39,347 nucleotides of DNA from Candidatus Aalborgicola bjergmarkensis (GTDB taxonomy: Bacteria > Pseudomonadota > Gammaproteobacteria > Burkholderiales > Burkholderiaceae_C), in NCBI GenBank assembly GCA_016708725.1, contig JADJFE010000019.1, positions 1-39,347 of the forward strand. The letters run 5' to 3'. The notes beneath the pieces are model-generated. The model worked only from the letters and a program-made list of their open reading frames with translations, did no database searches and was not told the DNA's origin. Of this stretch, positions 16,849 to 24,661 are shown in pieces. Numbering within the stretch: position 1 is the first letter of the stretch; every line of letters starts with the position of its first letter. Made by a program: the position numbers and the translations under genes.

Positions 16849-16960
16849 GCGGAGAACCCAAAAAACCCAAATTTAGCCAAAAAACAGAACATTTATGACA
16901 AAAACCGAAGCTTTTGTCGATGTATTCGGCACTCTCAGGTTAAGCCCGACAGGCTCCTAG
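15836..16960 (+). mobile_element. IS1182-like insertion sequence remnant
   Basis: The right end (TTAAGCCCGACAGGCTCCTAG, 16940-16960) looks like a terminal repeat of this family; immediately after it the host sequence resumes with GTCGGTGCC of block X. The left terminal repeat is missing and the remnant abuts a partial 38-bp unit. Confidence 0.6.
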
Positions 16961-16963
16961 AGT

Positions 16964-17045
16964 CGGTGCCCATTGCGCACCTCCGAGGATTCGGCGCGAA
17001 ATGGGTTTTTCTTGGCACAGTTCAACCGGCGGACTGGCTGGATTG
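16964..17045 (+). repeat. Repeat-associated block X, copy 2
   Basis: This block matches 12300-12385 in order (GTCGGTGCC, GGGTTTTTCTT, GTTCAACCGGCG). Here it lies between the IS remnant and a second 38-bp array, so the arrangement array-X-array is seen when the IS is ignored. Confidence 0.6.
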
Positions 17046-17062
17046 TGTTTTGCCATCGTGGC

Positions 17063-17225
17063 CTAGAGTAGCACCACGGCAATGCTCCTGCCACAGCGCT
17101 CTGGTCGGCATCATGCCGGTGTCCCTGCCACTGCGCCCTGGTCGGCACCACGCCGATGCTCCTGCCACAGTGGCCTGATCGGTACCGTGCTGGTGTTCCC
17201 TGCCAGCGTGGCCTTATCAGTGCCG
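17063..17225 (+). repeat. 38-bp tandem repeat array, second locus
   Basis: Units begin at 17063, 17101, 17138, 17175 and (partial) 17213; spacings are 38, 37, 37 and 38 bp. The unit at 17175 is nearly identical to units of the array at 11994. The others are more diverged. Confidence 0.85.
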
Positions 17226-17258
17226 AGACCACAATAAAAACGCTACAAAAAACAAAGC

Positions 17259-17349
17259 TATTTTGCTATACGTCTAATAGCAAAATATTGCAAAATTTGC
17301 TATCAAATTTGATTCAGCAAATTTGAATGACTTTTCGAAATCATTCAAA
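17259..17349. repeat. Cluster of three AT-rich inverted repeats
   Basis: Three perfect stems follow each other: TATTTTGCTAT/ATAGCAAAATA (17259-17287), AAATTTGCT/AGCAAATTT (17293-17324) and TTTGAATGA/TCATTCAAA (17322-17349). They lie in a non-coding AT-rich tract. They could be protein sites, an RNA, or part of the island's origin. Confidence 0.6.
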
Positions 17350-17448
17350 ATTGTCGAATGAAGAATTTTGGCTTTCCAGTCCCGTGCTAGCGCCATTTTG
17401 CCTAAAAGTTAAGCAAAAATGACCATTTCACAGCGAATTTTGCAAATC

Positions 17449-17572
17449 TGTTCCCACGAAAATGGTTTTGTTCCCACAATGTTCCCACAAAAACGGATCC
17501 TGGTGGGAACAAAATTTCCTTTATAAAACAATAGCTTATATGCGTTTTTTGAGTTGTTCCCACTGTTCCCGC
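17449..17572 (-). repeat. Iteron cluster GTGGGAACA, right array, mostly inverted
   Basis: Copies on the reverse strand lie at 17449, 17469, 17480 and 17555, with a variant at 17564, and one forward copy at 17503. They are the same nonamer as the left array, mostly in opposite orientation. Two TGTTGATAACTTTTT direct repeats (about 17637 and 17680) follow. The rest of 17226-17876 shows no convincing gene. Confidence 0.65.
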
Positions 17573-17789
17573 TAAAAAAGTGAGTCCGAGCCAAAAGCAT
17601 GAGAATAAAAAAACCAGAAAAAGCTGTGGATTTTGTGTTGATAACTTTTTGAAAGTTGGTATTAAATTTGTAGCAATACCCTGTTGATAACTTTTTATAA
17701 GTCAGGAATGTAAATGATAGCAAAATGATGCAGGCAGCGTTACTGGTACCAGTTCCCAGGATACTATTAACCAGAGGCAGCAGTTACGC

Positions 17790-17812
17790 ACCGGGTCAGA
17801 AAACCGGGTCAG
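17790..17812 (+). repeat. Direct repeats ACCGGGTCAG, right end of island
   Basis: Two perfect copies (17790-17799 and 17803-17812) lie about 60 bp inside the candidate attR. They match the four copies at the left end in sequence and orientation, supporting both the island limits and an arm-site role. Confidence 0.7.
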
Positions 17813-17869
17813 GATTGAAAGCGGAAGCAGTTGTATATATAAAAATCAATGACTTACATGCTTTTTTCA

Positions 17870-17879
17870 AATCCTCTCA
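17870..17879 (+). other. Candidate attR
   Basis: AATCCTCTCA here repeats the T arm of tRNA-Pro (10180-10189), with TTC shared two bases further left. It coincides with the stop codon of the chromosomal EI24 gene, so the element of about 7.7 kb would end here. It is short and imperfect beyond the core. Confidence 0.5.
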
Positions 17880-18710
17880 TCGCACAGGCGCCGTGGTGTT
17901 GTTCGCTTCAGCCCTGAGCATGGCCAAAGCCGCAAGGCAGTAGTGGGAAAACCACAGTGACGAGAAGACGAACACCAGGGTGTAAATCCAGATGGCAAGC
18001 GGCACCAGAATCACAAATGCGGCGGCAAACAAGGCGCCAGAGGCCCACACCAGGCTGGGTGCTGCACCCAGATAGCCAACGAACACACCCATCAGTAACA
18101 AGGGTAGCCGGTGGCGCCGGAAAACCGTGCGCTGCTCGCGGGTGCTGGCGTGCTCGCTCAACGCATCAAAGGCCATCACGCGGTAGGTCAACCACCCCCA
18201 GATCAATGGCGGAACCAGCAAGATCAGCGGCGGGACAAACCACAACGGAATGGAAACCACCAAAGCCAGCAGCGCCAGTACCGTAGACACCAAGGTCCAG
18301 ACCACGCTGCGCCAGAACGAACTTGCGCTGCGCACTTCCAGGGTGGAAAACCGGCGCCGTGCCACCAGCTGCACCAGAACCGGGGTAATCAACAGGGAAA
18401 CCACCAGTAACGACACAATGATGATCAATGGCGTCACGGTGAATATGACAATCAGGGGGGCCAACACCGTCTTGAGCCGACCCCAGCCCACATTGTCCAG
18501 CCAGGCCCAGCCGTGGTTGACAAAAATTGACGACTCCAGTACCAGACGCACCTGATCCATGGCCGCATCCCAGAACAGGTAGCCCAGTCCGACCGTCGAG
18601 CCAATCACCAGAATCAAGGGCAACAAAGACAAAAGAATGACCTGTGGCCGCAGGCAGTAGGCCAGTGCACGCCAGAATGAATCAAAGAACAGCTTCATCG
18701 GGGCGAGCAT
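17877..18710 (-). CDS. EI24-domain (CysZ-like) integral membrane protein
   Basis: This is a 277-residue hydrophobic protein with several transmembrane segments. The first is at about 20-50 (VILLSLLPLILVIGSTVGLGYLF); others are around 85-115, 140-175, 205-225 and 235-265. It fits the EI24/CysZ-like membrane family whose members include sulfate permease CysZ, but the substrate cannot be inferred. The N-terminal MKLFFDSFWRALAYCLRP is typical, so the ATG at 18698 is an alternative start. It begins 7 bp after the rsuA stop and is probably the last gene of the signalling operon. Its stop codon lies in the candidate attR. Confidence 0.85.
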   Translation of the reverse strand: MLAPMKLFFDSFWRALAYCLRPQVILLSLLPLILVIGSTVGLGYLFWDAAMDQVRLVLESSIFVNHGWAWLDNVGWGRLKTVLAPLIVIFTVTPLIIIVSLLVVSLLITPVLVQLVARRRFSTLEVRSASSFWRSVVWTLVSTVLALLALVVSIPLWFVPPLILLVPPLIWGWLTYRVMAFDALSEHASTREQRTVFRRHRLPLLLMGVFVGYLGAAPSLVWASGALFAAAFVILVPLAIWIYTLVFVFSSLWFSHYCLAALAMLRAEANNTTAPVR

Positions 18711-18716
18711 ACCGCG

Positions 18717-19490
18717 TTATGTTGCGCAATAGGTGTGCAATGGGTGCGTAATGCCGTGCAATTGTGCAGAGTCCAGCCAGCGCCACTGGCCCGGTGCCAA
18801 GTCGGCCGGCAAACACAAGCCGCCAATTTGTGAACGGTGCAAGGCCTCGACCCGGTTGCCAACCGCTGCCACCATGCGCTTGACCTGATGGTATTTTCCC
18901 TCGGTCAAAGTCAGACGCAGATGGTGGCTATCCAACGCCTCGCAAGCGGCGGCGCGCACCGGCTTGGGGTCATCGTCCAGCACCACACCGGCCAGCAAAT
19001 TCTGCACCTGGCGCGCATCGAGCGGGTGGCGCACCGTGACCTCGTACACCTTGGGAACATGGTGGCGCGGCGAGGTCATGCGGTGAATGAACACACCATC
19101 GTCACTGAGCAGCAACAGCCCGGTCGTATCCTGGTCCAGTCGACCCACCGCCTGCACCCCTTGTATATGGGTTTTGCAAGGGCGCACACGCAGTGGCGCG
19201 GGCAGCAAGGTATAGACACTGGGGTAAGTCGAAGGTTTGTGGGAACATTCGGTGGCGCTTGGTTTGTGCAGCATCACATAGGCTTTTTCGTGGTACTGCC
19301 AATCGGCCCCCTGCACCTTGAAACGCAAACCAGTCGCTTCAAATTCAGTAGCTGCCTGTACACATTCCACGGGCTCTACAGCGCAATTATCCATATAAAC
19401 CTGTACCAGTCCCTGCTGGATCAGGCCCGCGCAGACACGCCGGGTGCCAAACCCTTGGGAATACAGAATATCCTGAAGTTGCATGGGCAT
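18717..19490 (-). CDS. rsuA: 16S rRNA pseudouridine synthase, RsuA family
   Basis: This 257-residue protein has an N-terminal S4 RNA-binding domain (MQLQDILYSQGFGTRRVCAGLIQQG) and a catalytic domain with GRLDQDTTGLLLL, whose first Asp is the catalytic residue. The later motif GKYHQVKRMVAAVGNRVEALHR is the family's second signature. RsuA makes pseudouridine 516 in 16S rRNA. RluB/E/F-type paralogues share this architecture, so the exact target is probable rather than proven. It lies between the GGDEF-EAL gene (24 bp upstream) and the EI24 gene (7 bp downstream). Confidence 0.9.
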   Translation of the reverse strand: MPMQLQDILYSQGFGTRRVCAGLIQQGLVQVYMDNCAVEPVECVQAATEFEATGLRFKVQGADWQYHEKAYVMLHKPSATECSHKPSTYPSVYTLLPAPLRVRPCKTHIQGVQAVGRLDQDTTGLLLLSDDGVFIHRMTSPRHHVPKVYEVTVRHPLDARQVQNLLAGVVLDDDPKPVRAAACEALDSHHLRLTLTEGKYHQVKRMVAAVGNRVEALHRSQIGGLCLPADLAPGQWRWLDSAQLHGITHPLHTYCAT

Positions 19491-19495
19491 GGCGC

Positions 19496-19522
19496 TAGGT
19501 ATCGTTAGGTATCGTTAGGTAT
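19496..19522. repeat. 10-bp direct repeat across a stop codon
   Basis: Nearly three copies of TAGGTATCGT cover the 3' end of the GGDEF-EAL gene and its gap to rsuA. The repeat supplies the stop codon, so copy-number change would alter the last few residues. Confidence 0.7.
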
Positions 19523-21710
19523 CCGCCGCCGAATGCTGCGCTGAATGCTGCAATTCCAGCCGACGGTCCGTGCGCACCATGGCAAAAAAATCATCAGCAG
19601 TAACCGGAGGACTGAACAGATAACCCTGCAACTGGTCACAGCCCAGGCCACGCAGGAAAAGCATCTGTTCCACCGTTTCCACGCCTTCGGCCACAATTTC
19701 CTGGCGCATCTGCTGACCCATGGTGACGATGGCACGCGCGATGGCGCAGTCATTGCCATCGCCGGGAATACCAATCACAAATGAACGGTCAATTTTCAGG
19801 GTGCTGATCGGTAACTTCTTGAGATACGCCAGACTGGAATAACCCGTACCGAAATCGTCCAGCGACAAGGCCAAACCCATGGCCACCAGTTTATTCATGA
19901 TCGGTAGCACTTTGTCGATGGAGCGCACCAGCAGCGACTCGGTGACTTCCAGCCGAAGCAGGCGCGGATCAATGTCATAGCGTTTGAGCAAAATATCGAT
20001 TCGTTCGGGCAATTGCACGTCGAACTGGCGTGCGGATAAATTGACCGCCACGGGCGGCACGCGCACGCCCGTATCCAGCCAGGCACGAATCTGGCGGCAG
20101 CTTTCCTCCAGAATCCAGCCGCCAATATCCAGAATCAACCCGGTTTCCTCGGCAACCGGAATAAATTGGCTCGGCGGCACCATGCCCTTACGGGGATGCT
20201 TCCAGCGCAACAATGCCTCGGAGCCCACAATCCGGCCACTGCGCAAGCTGACCTTGGGCTGGTAGTACACCAGCAACTCGCCTCTGGACGAAGCCGAACG
20301 CAGTTCCCCTTCCAGGTGCAACTGCTCCTTGGCGCGCGTATTCATTTCGACGCTGAAAAACGAATACCCCGCCCCATCGGTTTTTTGCACCTGCTTGGCT
20401 GCTGCATCGGCAAACTGCACCAGGGCCATCACCTCGGTGGCATCGTCCGGGTAAATGGCAATGCCGATACTCGCGCTGCAATGCAACTCATGCCCATCGA
20501 TCAAAAATGGCGTCTTGAAAGACTCCAGCAGTTTTTCTGCCACGATCGCACCGTGCTCGCGCTTTTGAATATCCTGCAGCAAGGCGACAAATTCATCGCC
20601 GCCAAAACGCGCCAACAAGTCATGCTCACGCAGCGTGGTGCGCAGGCGCTGCGCAACCTGGCGCAGAATTTCATCGCCCACCTTTTGCCCCAGCGTATCG
20701 TTGATCGAGGTAAACCGATACAGATCAATCACCATCAGGCTGCCATAACTATTGTTGCGACGCAATTTGGTAATGGTTTGTGCCACCAGTTGTACCAAAA
20801 ACGAGCGGTTGGGCAAACCGGTGAGGGGATCATAATTCGCCAGTTGCCGCATGCGCTCCTCGGCAGCACGCAAGACACTGATGTCGGAAAAAATGGAAAA
20901 AGCGTGCGATGCCCGGCCATCTTCATTGCGCACCACACTGATCGACACCGACTGGGGAAAGAATTCACCGTTTTTGCGCTTGCCAACAATTTCCCCTTGC
21001 CAGGGCGAGCCACCCATCAGCGCATCACGCACCTGCGCGCGAAAGTCTGCGGTATGCACGCCTGAGCGCAACAAATCGGGGGTTTTGTCGAGTGCCTCCG
21101 CAGCGCTATAGCCGGTGATGCGCTCGAAAGCTGCGTTGACAAAAACGATGCGCTCTTGTGCATCGGTGATCAGAATACCCTGGTCGCTATTTTCAATGAC
21201 GCTGCTTTGTAGCCGCTGCAGTGCTTCGGCAGAACGGCGATCCGTCACCTCGGAAAGCTGCGCCACCAGGCCTACCGGCTCACCCGCATCCGAGCGGATA
21301 ACCGAGAGAGACAGTCCGGCCCAGAACACCTCACCCGACTTCTTGCGCCGGCGAACCTCGAAAAACGCATTGCCATTTTCCAGAAACGACTCCGGCATGG
21401 TGCTGTCATCGTTATCGTCGGCATACAAAAATAGTACATGCTGCCCTACGGCCTCGGCAGGCGCATAACCAAACAAGGTCTGCGCCGCTGTATTCCAGCC
21501 GCTGATATAGCCATCGAGGTCCATCATGATGACCGGCTCACGCAGCTGCTCCAGGATGCGCGCTTGCAATGGCAGGTTACTCAGGCTAAACCCGGAATTC
21601 AAGCTGGCATACTCGTGCAATACAGCCTCCAGCTGTTCGAGCGCCTGCGCCTGCCCCGCACGCACCTGTCGGCACAGCGTCAGACATTTTTGCAATGCAT
21701 CTTCAGCCAC
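19515..21710 (-). CDS. PAS-PAS-GGDEF-EAL cyclic-di-GMP turnover protein
   Basis: This protein of about 731 residues has two PAS sensor domains (about 35-150 and 160-280), a GGDEF domain (DPLTGLPNRSF, then LLARFGGDEFVALL) and a C-terminal EAL domain. The diguanylate cyclase motif is intact. The EAL domain keeps SEALLRW, NLSARQF, LDDFGTGYSSL, the KIDRSFV Lys and AEGVETVEQ, so phosphodiesterase activity is plausible. I chose the GTG at 21710: it overlaps the stop of the upstream HDOD gene by eight bases and follows a G-rich ribosome site. An ATG at 21755 would add 15 residues read through that site. PAS inputs suggest redox, light or small-ligand sensing. Confidence 0.92.
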   Translation of the reverse strand: MAEDALQKCLTLCRQVRAGQAQALEQLEAVLHEYASLNSGFSLSNLPLQARILEQLREPVIMMDLDGYISGWNTAAQTLFGYAPAEAVGQHVLFLYADDNDDSTMPESFLENGNAFFEVRRRKKSGEVFWAGLSLSVIRSDAGEPVGLVAQLSEVTDRRSAEALQRLQSSVIENSDQGILITDAQERIVFVNAAFERITGYSAAEALDKTPDLLRSGVHTADFRAQVRDALMGGSPWQGEIVGKRKNGEFFPQSVSISVVRNEDGRASHAFSIFSDISVLRAAEERMRQLANYDPLTGLPNRSFLVQLVAQTITKLRRNNSYGSLMVIDLYRFTSINDTLGQKVGDEILRQVAQRLRTTLREHDLLARFGGDEFVALLQDIQKREHGAIVAEKLLESFKTPFLIDGHELHCSASIGIAIYPDDATEVMALVQFADAAAKQVQKTDGAGYSFFSVEMNTRAKEQLHLEGELRSASSRGELLVYYQPKVSLRSGRIVGSEALLRWKHPRKGMVPPSQFIPVAEETGLILDIGGWILEESCRQIRAWLDTGVRVPPVAVNLSARQFDVQLPERIDILLKRYDIDPRLLRLEVTESLLVRSIDKVLPIMNKLVAMGLALSLDDFGTGYSSLAYLKKLPISTLKIDRSFVIGIPGDGNDCAIARAIVTMGQQMRQEIVAEGVETVEQMLFLRGLGCDQLQGYLFSPPVTADDFFAMVRTDRRLELQHSAQHSAADT

Positions 21711-22695
21711 CACGCCCCCCCCTCTGATCCCGGACCAAGTCCAGCATCCACACATGGGCGTTCAACCAGAGAAGGTCCAGATCGACTTCCCCTGGCAACA
21801 GGGAATCCAGAAGCGATTGCACCCGTTCCTGCTCGCCTTGCTCCAGCGCTTCAACGGCTTGTAGCAATGTGCCAAGTTCGCCCTGGCGCTCCAGCAACGC
21901 CTGTGTCAAATCCTTATCAAGTTTGAGCGGCCGTAAAACATCGGCCAGTGGCATGCCGAACAAAACTCCGAGCAGTGAAAACATGCCCACCATGAAAGCA
22001 CGCTCCTGCTCTTCCTTGTCATAACCCATTTCTCTGGACAATTGCTCCAGCATGCAAGCGCGCACCGCGACCCTGGCCATCAACAGCGCACTGCGCGCAT
22101 CTTCTTTTTTTGCGGCGAACAACAACAAATTGAGCCAGCGGCGCAATTGCCGACGTCCAAGAAACAATATCGCCTGTGCAAAGCTGTCGATGCTGCGCGT
22201 GCATCCAAGCCCGGCGGAATTGACCAGTTTCAGCAGGTTATAAGCCAGGGCGGGATCCTGGCGGAAAATTTCTTCGATCTCCCTGGTTTCCGCATCGTTG
22301 GCGATCAATTGCGCCAGTTTCAGCGCCAGCGCACGCGACCCCCCTTGCCTAGCCGCCAGTTTGCCGGGCGCTTGCAAATACCAGTCACCGACAAAGTACT
22401 TGGCAGAAGCGGGCTCGGGTTGCAGCGTGGTGGCATCCACGCTCCCGATCATCTCCGAAGCTGCAATGGTGCAACCCGCAGCCAGTAAAGCATCCAGTTG
22501 TTCCGACGGCAAGCGCTGTGCATCTTCCTGTGCAAGCAGACACGGAACTTTTTGGCAAATTCCGGAAAGATCGGGGTAATGCAGAACGGAATTGACATCC
22601 GTACCCGTACCCAATGGCCAAAGCGCAAGCGCAGCGAACTGATAACGCGCGTCTGACAAAAGTCGCCATGTCATGCACGGAGGAGATAAACTCAT
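21703..22695 (-). CDS. HDOD-domain signalling protein
   Basis: About 330 residues carry an HDOD output domain in the middle (about 140-300: SRALALKLAQLIANDAETREIEEIFRQDPALAYNLLKLVNSAGLG, then AILFLGRRQLRRWLNLLLF). The N-terminal part has no EAL catalytic motif but has the length of the degenerate domain seen in EAL-HDOD proteins. HDOD proteins act as regulatory scaffolds in motility and cyclic-di-GMP signalling. The ATG at 22695 is preceded by AGAAGGA; the longer 22803 start would overlap the divergent kinase's leader. The stop overlaps the GGDEF-EAL start, so the two proteins are likely co-translated. A run of eight C (plus strand) lies in the overlap. Confidence 0.88.
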   Translation of the reverse strand: MSLSPPCMTWRLLSDARYQFAALALWPLGTGTDVNSVLHYPDLSGICQKVPCLLAQEDAQRLPSEQLDALLAAGCTIAASEMIGSVDATTLQPEPASAKYFVGDWYLQAPGKLAARQGGSRALALKLAQLIANDAETREIEEIFRQDPALAYNLLKLVNSAGLGCTRSIDSFAQAILFLGRRQLRRWLNLLLFAAKKEDARSALLMARVAVRACMLEQLSREMGYDKEEQERAFMVGMFSLLGVLFGMPLADVLRPLKLDKDLTQALLERQGELGTLLQAVEALEQGEQERVQSLLDSLLPGEVDLDLLWLNAHVWMLDLVRDQRGGRGG

Positions 22696-22917
22696 GGTGG
22701 ATTTTTCCTTCTGTTCGCCAACCACTGTCAGGCAATAGCGCACGCGAAATCCGGTGCAAGGCACAGCCACCGGCCCCCATCGGGGGTTTTGATTTTGGCA
22801 CAAATTTTTATTCGTCTTTGCTTGAATTCTTTTCCAACGCAGTACTCACTTGAACAAAGTAGAGGGAAAAACGGGCTAACATGGTCAGCACCTACCCCAC
22901 AACGAATTGCAGCGACG

Positions 22918-24498
22918 ATGGAGTCTCTTGACACTGTGAACGCAACACAAACGCCACGCAAACCACGGCCAGCCCTATCTCTTCGGGCCGTGATAGGTCT
23001 TACCGTCGTGCTGGGAATCGTTTTGTCTTCCTTGCTGGTCTACATGGAAACGGCCACCAGACTGCGTGACGAGCATACCAACGAAATACGCATCGAAATG
23101 CAACAACTGGCCAGGCTGTGCGCGCTGGCTCTGCGCGAACCACTGTGGAACTACTCGCTAGAAGAAGCCAATTCGCTCATTGAAGCAGCCATGATTAACC
23201 CTGATGTGCTGTCTATCAATGTACTGGAAGCGAATCGCAACCCCTTTGCTGCCCGTGAACGTATTGATCCCATTCCCGGTGAATCCATCACCATGACGCA
23301 AGCCATCGTGCGGCAAGACGCCGTTCTGGGAGAGCTGACGATTCGCATCTCGACTGCTGGCTACCACATCAAACTGGCGACCATCACCGAACGCTACGCC
23401 CGCAGTTGCGTATTGATTTCACTGGGAGCGCTGCTCTTCATTCTGGTCGTGATGCATTGGCGCCTGGTGCAACCGCTGCAGCGTCTGGTTGCCGCCTCCC
23501 AGCAGTTGATCCATGGACGACTTGAATCGCCCATAGAGGCCATTCGCCAGGACGAGATCGGATCGCTGGCCCAAAGCATGGAAGAGACCCGCATCGCCCT
23601 GCGCAAACTATTTGGCGAAATTGAGCAACGCAATGCCGAACTGAAAGATGCCAATGAAAATCTGGAGCAGCGGGTTGCCGAACGCACCCAGTCACTGACC
23701 GAGGCACTGGCCACGTTGAGCCGTGCCCAGGTTGACATCATCCAGATCGAAAAACTGGCCTCACTTGGCCGGGTTGTAGCAGGTGTCGCGCACGAGCTCA
23801 ACACCCCGCTTGGCAACGCGCTCACAGTCGCCACCACCATGGCGGATGTGCAAGATGGCGTACGCAAGGAAGACGCCACCGGGAAGTTGCGCCATAGCAC
23901 CCTGCTGAACGCGCTGGAGCGCACGCAAACCGGATTTGACATACTGATCCGCAACCTGGATCGGGCCGCGAACATCGTGCAGAATTTCAAACAGGTTGCC
24001 GTTGACCAGACCAACGACCAGCGCCGCACCTTTGATGCCGCCCACGTGGTCCAGGAAGTACTGACGCTACTGAGTCCGGGCTTGCGCAAGGCCAACTGCA
24101 AGGTGGACGTACACACCATCGAGGGCCTGAGTTGCGACAGTTTCCCTGGCCCATTTGGTCAAGTATTGAGCAACCTGGTGATGAATGCTGTCATCCATGG
24201 TTTTGAAGACCTGCCTGGCGGGGTGGTTAGCGTCCATCTCAACCGGGTCGATGCAGACCATCTGAGACTGACGGTGCACGACGATGGGCGCGGCATGAGC
24301 GAAGACGTGCGCAAAAAGATATTCGACCCCTTCTTTACCACCAAGATGGGCCGTGGCGGCACAGGCCTGGGCATGAACATCGTGCAAGGCATCGTGGTCA
24401 GAATCCTGGGAGGAAGCATCACCGTGGACAGTGTGCCCGACAAAGGCTGCACTGTAACCATCGTCTTCCCCACCTGCGCACCACACATGAACGTCTGA
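22918..24498 (+). CDS. Membrane-bound sensor histidine kinase
   Basis: This is a 526-residue hybrid-less sensor kinase. It has TM1 near 24-44, a periplasmic sensor of about 115 residues, TM2 near 162-180 (VLISLGALLFILVVMH), a HAMP domain, a coiled coil (GEIEQRNAELKDANENLEQRVAERTQ) and the kinase core. His292 in VAHELNTPLGNA is the phospho-acceptor. The N box (NLVMNAVIHGFED), G1 (DDGRGM), F box (FDPFFTTK) and G2 (GTGLGMNIVQ) are all present. No receiver gene is adjacent. The start at 22918 is chosen because upstream in-frame codons fall in the shared promoter region. It diverges from the HDOD operon and may control it. Confidence 0.93.
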   Translation: MESLDTVNATQTPRKPRPALSLRAVIGLTVVLGIVLSSLLVYMETATRLRDEHTNEIRIEMQQLARLCALALREPLWNYSLEEANSLIEAAMINPDVLSINVLEANRNPFAARERIDPIPGESITMTQAIVRQDAVLGELTIRISTAGYHIKLATITERYARSCVLISLGALLFILVVMHWRLVQPLQRLVAASQQLIHGRLESPIEAIRQDEIGSLAQSMEETRIALRKLFGEIEQRNAELKDANENLEQRVAERTQSLTEALATLSRAQVDIIQIEKLASLGRVVAGVAHELNTPLGNALTVATTMADVQDGVRKEDATGKLRHSTLLNALERTQTGFDILIRNLDRAANIVQNFKQVAVDQTNDQRRTFDAAHVVQEVLTLLSPGLRKANCKVDVHTIEGLSCDSFPGPFGQVLSNLVMNAVIHGFEDLPGGVVSVHLNRVDADHLRLTVHDDGRGMSEDVRKKIFDPFFTTKMGRGGTGLGMNIVQGIVVRILGGSITVDSVPDKGCTVTIVFPTCAPHMNV

Positions 24499-24661
24499 AT
24501 ACGACTGGATTACTAACGAGGCTCAGACCACCCCGCCCCTGCGGGGCACCCCTCCTTGCAAAGGAGGGGATGTTGACCACCCCGCCCCTGCGGGGCACCC
24601 CTCCTTGCAAAGGAGGGGATGCTGACCACCCCGCCCCTGCGGGGCACCCCTCCTTGCAAAG

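Larger units (their letters stand above)
10180..17879. mobile_element. Decayed P4-like integrative element in tRNA-Pro
   Basis: About 7.7 kb is bounded by the tRNA-Pro T arm and its partial copy at 17870. It holds an intact integrase, matched terminal decamer repeats, iteron clusters near both ends, the 38-bp arrays, a toxin-antitoxin pair, a broken DUF927 primase-helicase and an IS1182 remnant. Integrase plus DUF927 replication protein plus short iterons is the layout of P4-like satellites and islands. No capsid, packaging or conjugation genes are present. Confidence 0.7.

Noticed and set aside
17409..17723. 104-codon reverse frame in the AT-rich tract
   Set aside because: It runs over the iterons and the repeated TTGATAACTTTTT; low-complexity composition and no ribosome site.
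19984..21065. Forward frames opposite the GGDEF-EAL gene
   Set aside because: They are antisense shadows of a gene with well-defined catalytic motifs.
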